Part shown: positions 62,001-64,000 of the stretch, piece after piece
Layout: each line of letters starts with the position of its first letter
How positions within the stretch are numbered: position 1 is the stretch's first letter
NCBI GenBank assembly: GCA_034509425.1
Contig: JAVTVJ010000118.1
Span: forward strand, 1,736,001-1,800,000
From: Eopsaltria australis
Taxonomy: Eukaryota; Chordata; Aves; Passeriformes; Petroicidae
Direction of reading: 5' to 3'
DNA: 64,000 nucleotides
The notes under the pieces: model-generated
The model's database searches: none
What the model was told of the DNA's origin: nothing
The model's input: only the letters and a program-made list of their open reading frames with translations
Position numbers and translations under genes: made by a program

Positions 62001-64000
62001 GGTGTTTCTTCAGTAGGAAATAAGTAAAGACAGGGAATTTCAGAAGAAAAATATTCACTCTGTACCCTAGAATTTTTGACTTTATTGGATATTTAAAAAG
62101 AAAATCCAAATGTAATTAGTTTAATAAGGTAATTAAATCCTGCTGCTAGGACAAGCAATCTATATTACACGATAAATGATTCCCTTCTGACCATCTTTTC
62201 TCTCTTCCCTCCAAAGTTTCTTCACCAATCCTACTATTATGGATAGGTGTCCTCCCCAGCTGCATACCTTCAGGAGGAGAAAGAAGTAGATGTTCTCACA
62301 AAATTAGACGTGTATGAAGCAATGTACAATCCTAAACTGTTTTCTCTGAACAGACAACAGCTAGAAAATCAATACAGAGCAAACATGGCATTTTTGAGGA
62401 TCTTAGATTGATCACCTGTTTATGTGGTAAAGCTGTGTTTGAAACAAGAAAGTAAAAACAATAGGAGCATTGTTTATTCAGAAATTTCAGAGACATGTGG
62501 CTAGTCTGCAAAATTTTACTCTGAGTCCTGATTTACCTTTTGCAAAACATCACAGATATTTCCAACTATTTCAGTTCTGCTGCTCAATGTGCAAATCCAA
62601 TGTTTGGGATGCCAAGGGTTTCATCAATCTCCTTGCAGCTAGTACAGCACCTCAGAGTCTGTGTAGACATAGTCTTTCCTTTAATAATGTTCTTAATATT
62701 CACTGTCACCTACAGTAATGGTTTTAAGCTAGAACTGTATTTATATCAGTTTCTCACAGACTGGGTTTTTTCTCTCCAGCCAAAGAGGAACACAGGCAAA
62801 CCTGGGTTAAACATCTAAAACGATAGCTAAACTGAATGCTAAAGATAGAAAAGGAAGCATCCTTCCTGCCATGGTCTGATCAGGAAACAGTTTGTGTTCT
62901 CATTAGAAATCAGAAAGGCAAGAGAAATATTAATCTACATATGGGGAACAATGTTTTTTATGACAGTTATCCCTCAAGGTCAAAAGCAAATTAACAAGTT
63001 CATCTTTCATTCCATGGGGCAAGAGCACTTATGTTGAAATCCTTAAAACTGAGCTTGCAATCAGAAAATACAGTGCCATTTCCTTTAGCCAGTAGCACCA
63101 AAGATGCAATCAATAAATTCACCCTATAGCAGTGTCCCCATACTAGGAAACTGTCTTGAGGGAAATAATATTACTTCAGTCCTATATAATTCAAAGCTCC
63201 CAGAACTGGAGTCCTTTGAAGATAAAATACTACCTTCTCAGCTGCTGTAAATCAACATAGCTATTTTGACTCCAAGGTACTACCAATTAAAGTGTATTTT
63301 TGCAAGACTCCATTATCCTCTTGCTCAATAGTGACTTTAATAATGGTTTATTTAGTTTCTACTGGTTTATGCTATCTGGTCTCACCATAGAGAGTGAGGC
63401 AGTTCTTTTCCTCCCAGGTATTACTTGCCTTTGTGAAGGTCTTCAGCCACAAATTAATTTTATTGTAAAGTTGTTTTATAGGGACTGATTCTCACAAATC
63501 CTTGCTAGGATTGCACTGCTATGCTGCTGTTACATTATTTCAGTCTTAGCAGGACTATTTTGCAGTTGGCTCTGGCTTGCTGAATTACATTACCTTAATT
63601 GGTAAGTATTCTTAGTTTTTCTCTTTCCATGCTGAAAGAGTTGGCATACCACCACATTCCTCACAACCCAAACTTTTCCACAGCAGGCAGTTTCTCTGAA
63701 TATATTTTTTAAATATTTCCTAAGACTGGAATCAACATAATGAGAAGGAACGTGAAGGAAGTTAAAAAAGGTTTATTAAACAAGAGCTTTTTACTACCTC
63801 ATGTTCTTTCATTTCAGTTCTCTCAGTGTCCCTGGATGGCTCAGCTTCGTTAGAGCAAACAGACAACTTAGGTCACAGGACAAAAAAAAAAAGTGAAATT
63901 TGCTGACAGATGGTTAGAATAAAAATAATAATTCAGAATTTCCCAATTTTTCTTTATAGCCAATGGATTCATGATGCAAAAGACTTAACTTCTTATCTAT

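Larger units (their letters stand above)
51926..64000. other. Intergenic region downstream of ANOS1
   Basis: About 12 kb without a recognisable gene on either strand. GC-richer patches lie at about 53190-53340 and 55800-56480; short overlapping open frames occur in the second, but nothing I can name. A CR1-type ORF1 relic is at about 58615-59040. An exact 17-bp tandem duplication is at 56699-56732, and a weak tRNA A-box-like motif is near 63840-63865. From my memory of human Xp22 order, PNPLA4 would be the next gene in this direction; no exon of it is seen here. Confidence 0.65.

Noticed and set aside
51926..64000. A neighbouring gene such as PNPLA4 on either strand
   Set aside because: I looked for patatin-type or other recognisable exon translations with splice borders and found none. 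Remaining open frames are short and without family features.
1..64000. CpG-island promoter, tRNA or rRNA gene, CRISPR array, prokaryotic operon
   Set aside because: No CpG island with a first exon, no cloverleaf apart from the SINE head, no regularly spaced repeats, and the whole organisation is that of an animal gene with introns.

Overview
The window is vertebrate nuclear DNA, almost certainly from a bird and probably a passerine (songbird group). It is AT-rich and CpG-poor, with short exons far apart, AG|GT splice borders, several chicken-repeat-1 (CR1) LINE fragments, and one SINE with a tRNA-Ile-like head joined to a CR1-like tail. That SINE matches what I recall of TguSINE1, a passerine family. 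There are no operons, CRISPR arrays or other prokaryotic features.

One protein-coding gene is recognisable: ANOS1 (KAL1, anosmin-1), on the + strand. The window begins in the intron after the WAP-domain exons and holds the last ten coding exons, which correspond to exons 5-14 of the 14-exon human gene. They are 1069-1253, 5206-5335, 14583-14785, 17248-17395, 22163-22312, 40528-40622, 42789-42960, 44133-44353, 46570-46711 and 47397-47455 (stop codon at 47453-47455). Spliced, they stay in one open frame of about 501 residues. They encode the four fibronectin type III (FnIII) domains and the His-rich C-terminal tail of this secreted, heparan-sulfate-binding matrix glycoprotein. The signal peptide, the Cys-rich region and the WAP domain lie upstream of the window.

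Introns fill most of 1-47396. The largest is intron 9 (18.2 kb, 22313-40527), which collects most of the mobile elements: an 0.8 kb CR1 on the minus strand at about 25662-26460, smaller CR1 pieces, and the SINE at about 30999-31132. A long 3' UTR follows the stop codon and probably runs to the AATAAA at 51902-51907. From about 51930 to the end I see intergenic DNA with no recognisable gene. The one notable relic there is a decayed CR1-type ORF1 esterase (SGNH) domain near 58615-59040.

I found no new multi-gene system. The most interesting leads are possible unannotated ANOS1 splice forms. One is a strong in-frame alternative donor that would extend exon 7 by 20 codons. The other is a phase-matched cryptic exon in intron 12, with an excellent acceptor, that could act as a 12-codon cassette or as an alternative C-terminus with a hydrophobic tail. 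A perfect 26-bp palindrome, an exact 44-bp tandem duplication and an unusually CpG-dense exon 6 are also worth a look.
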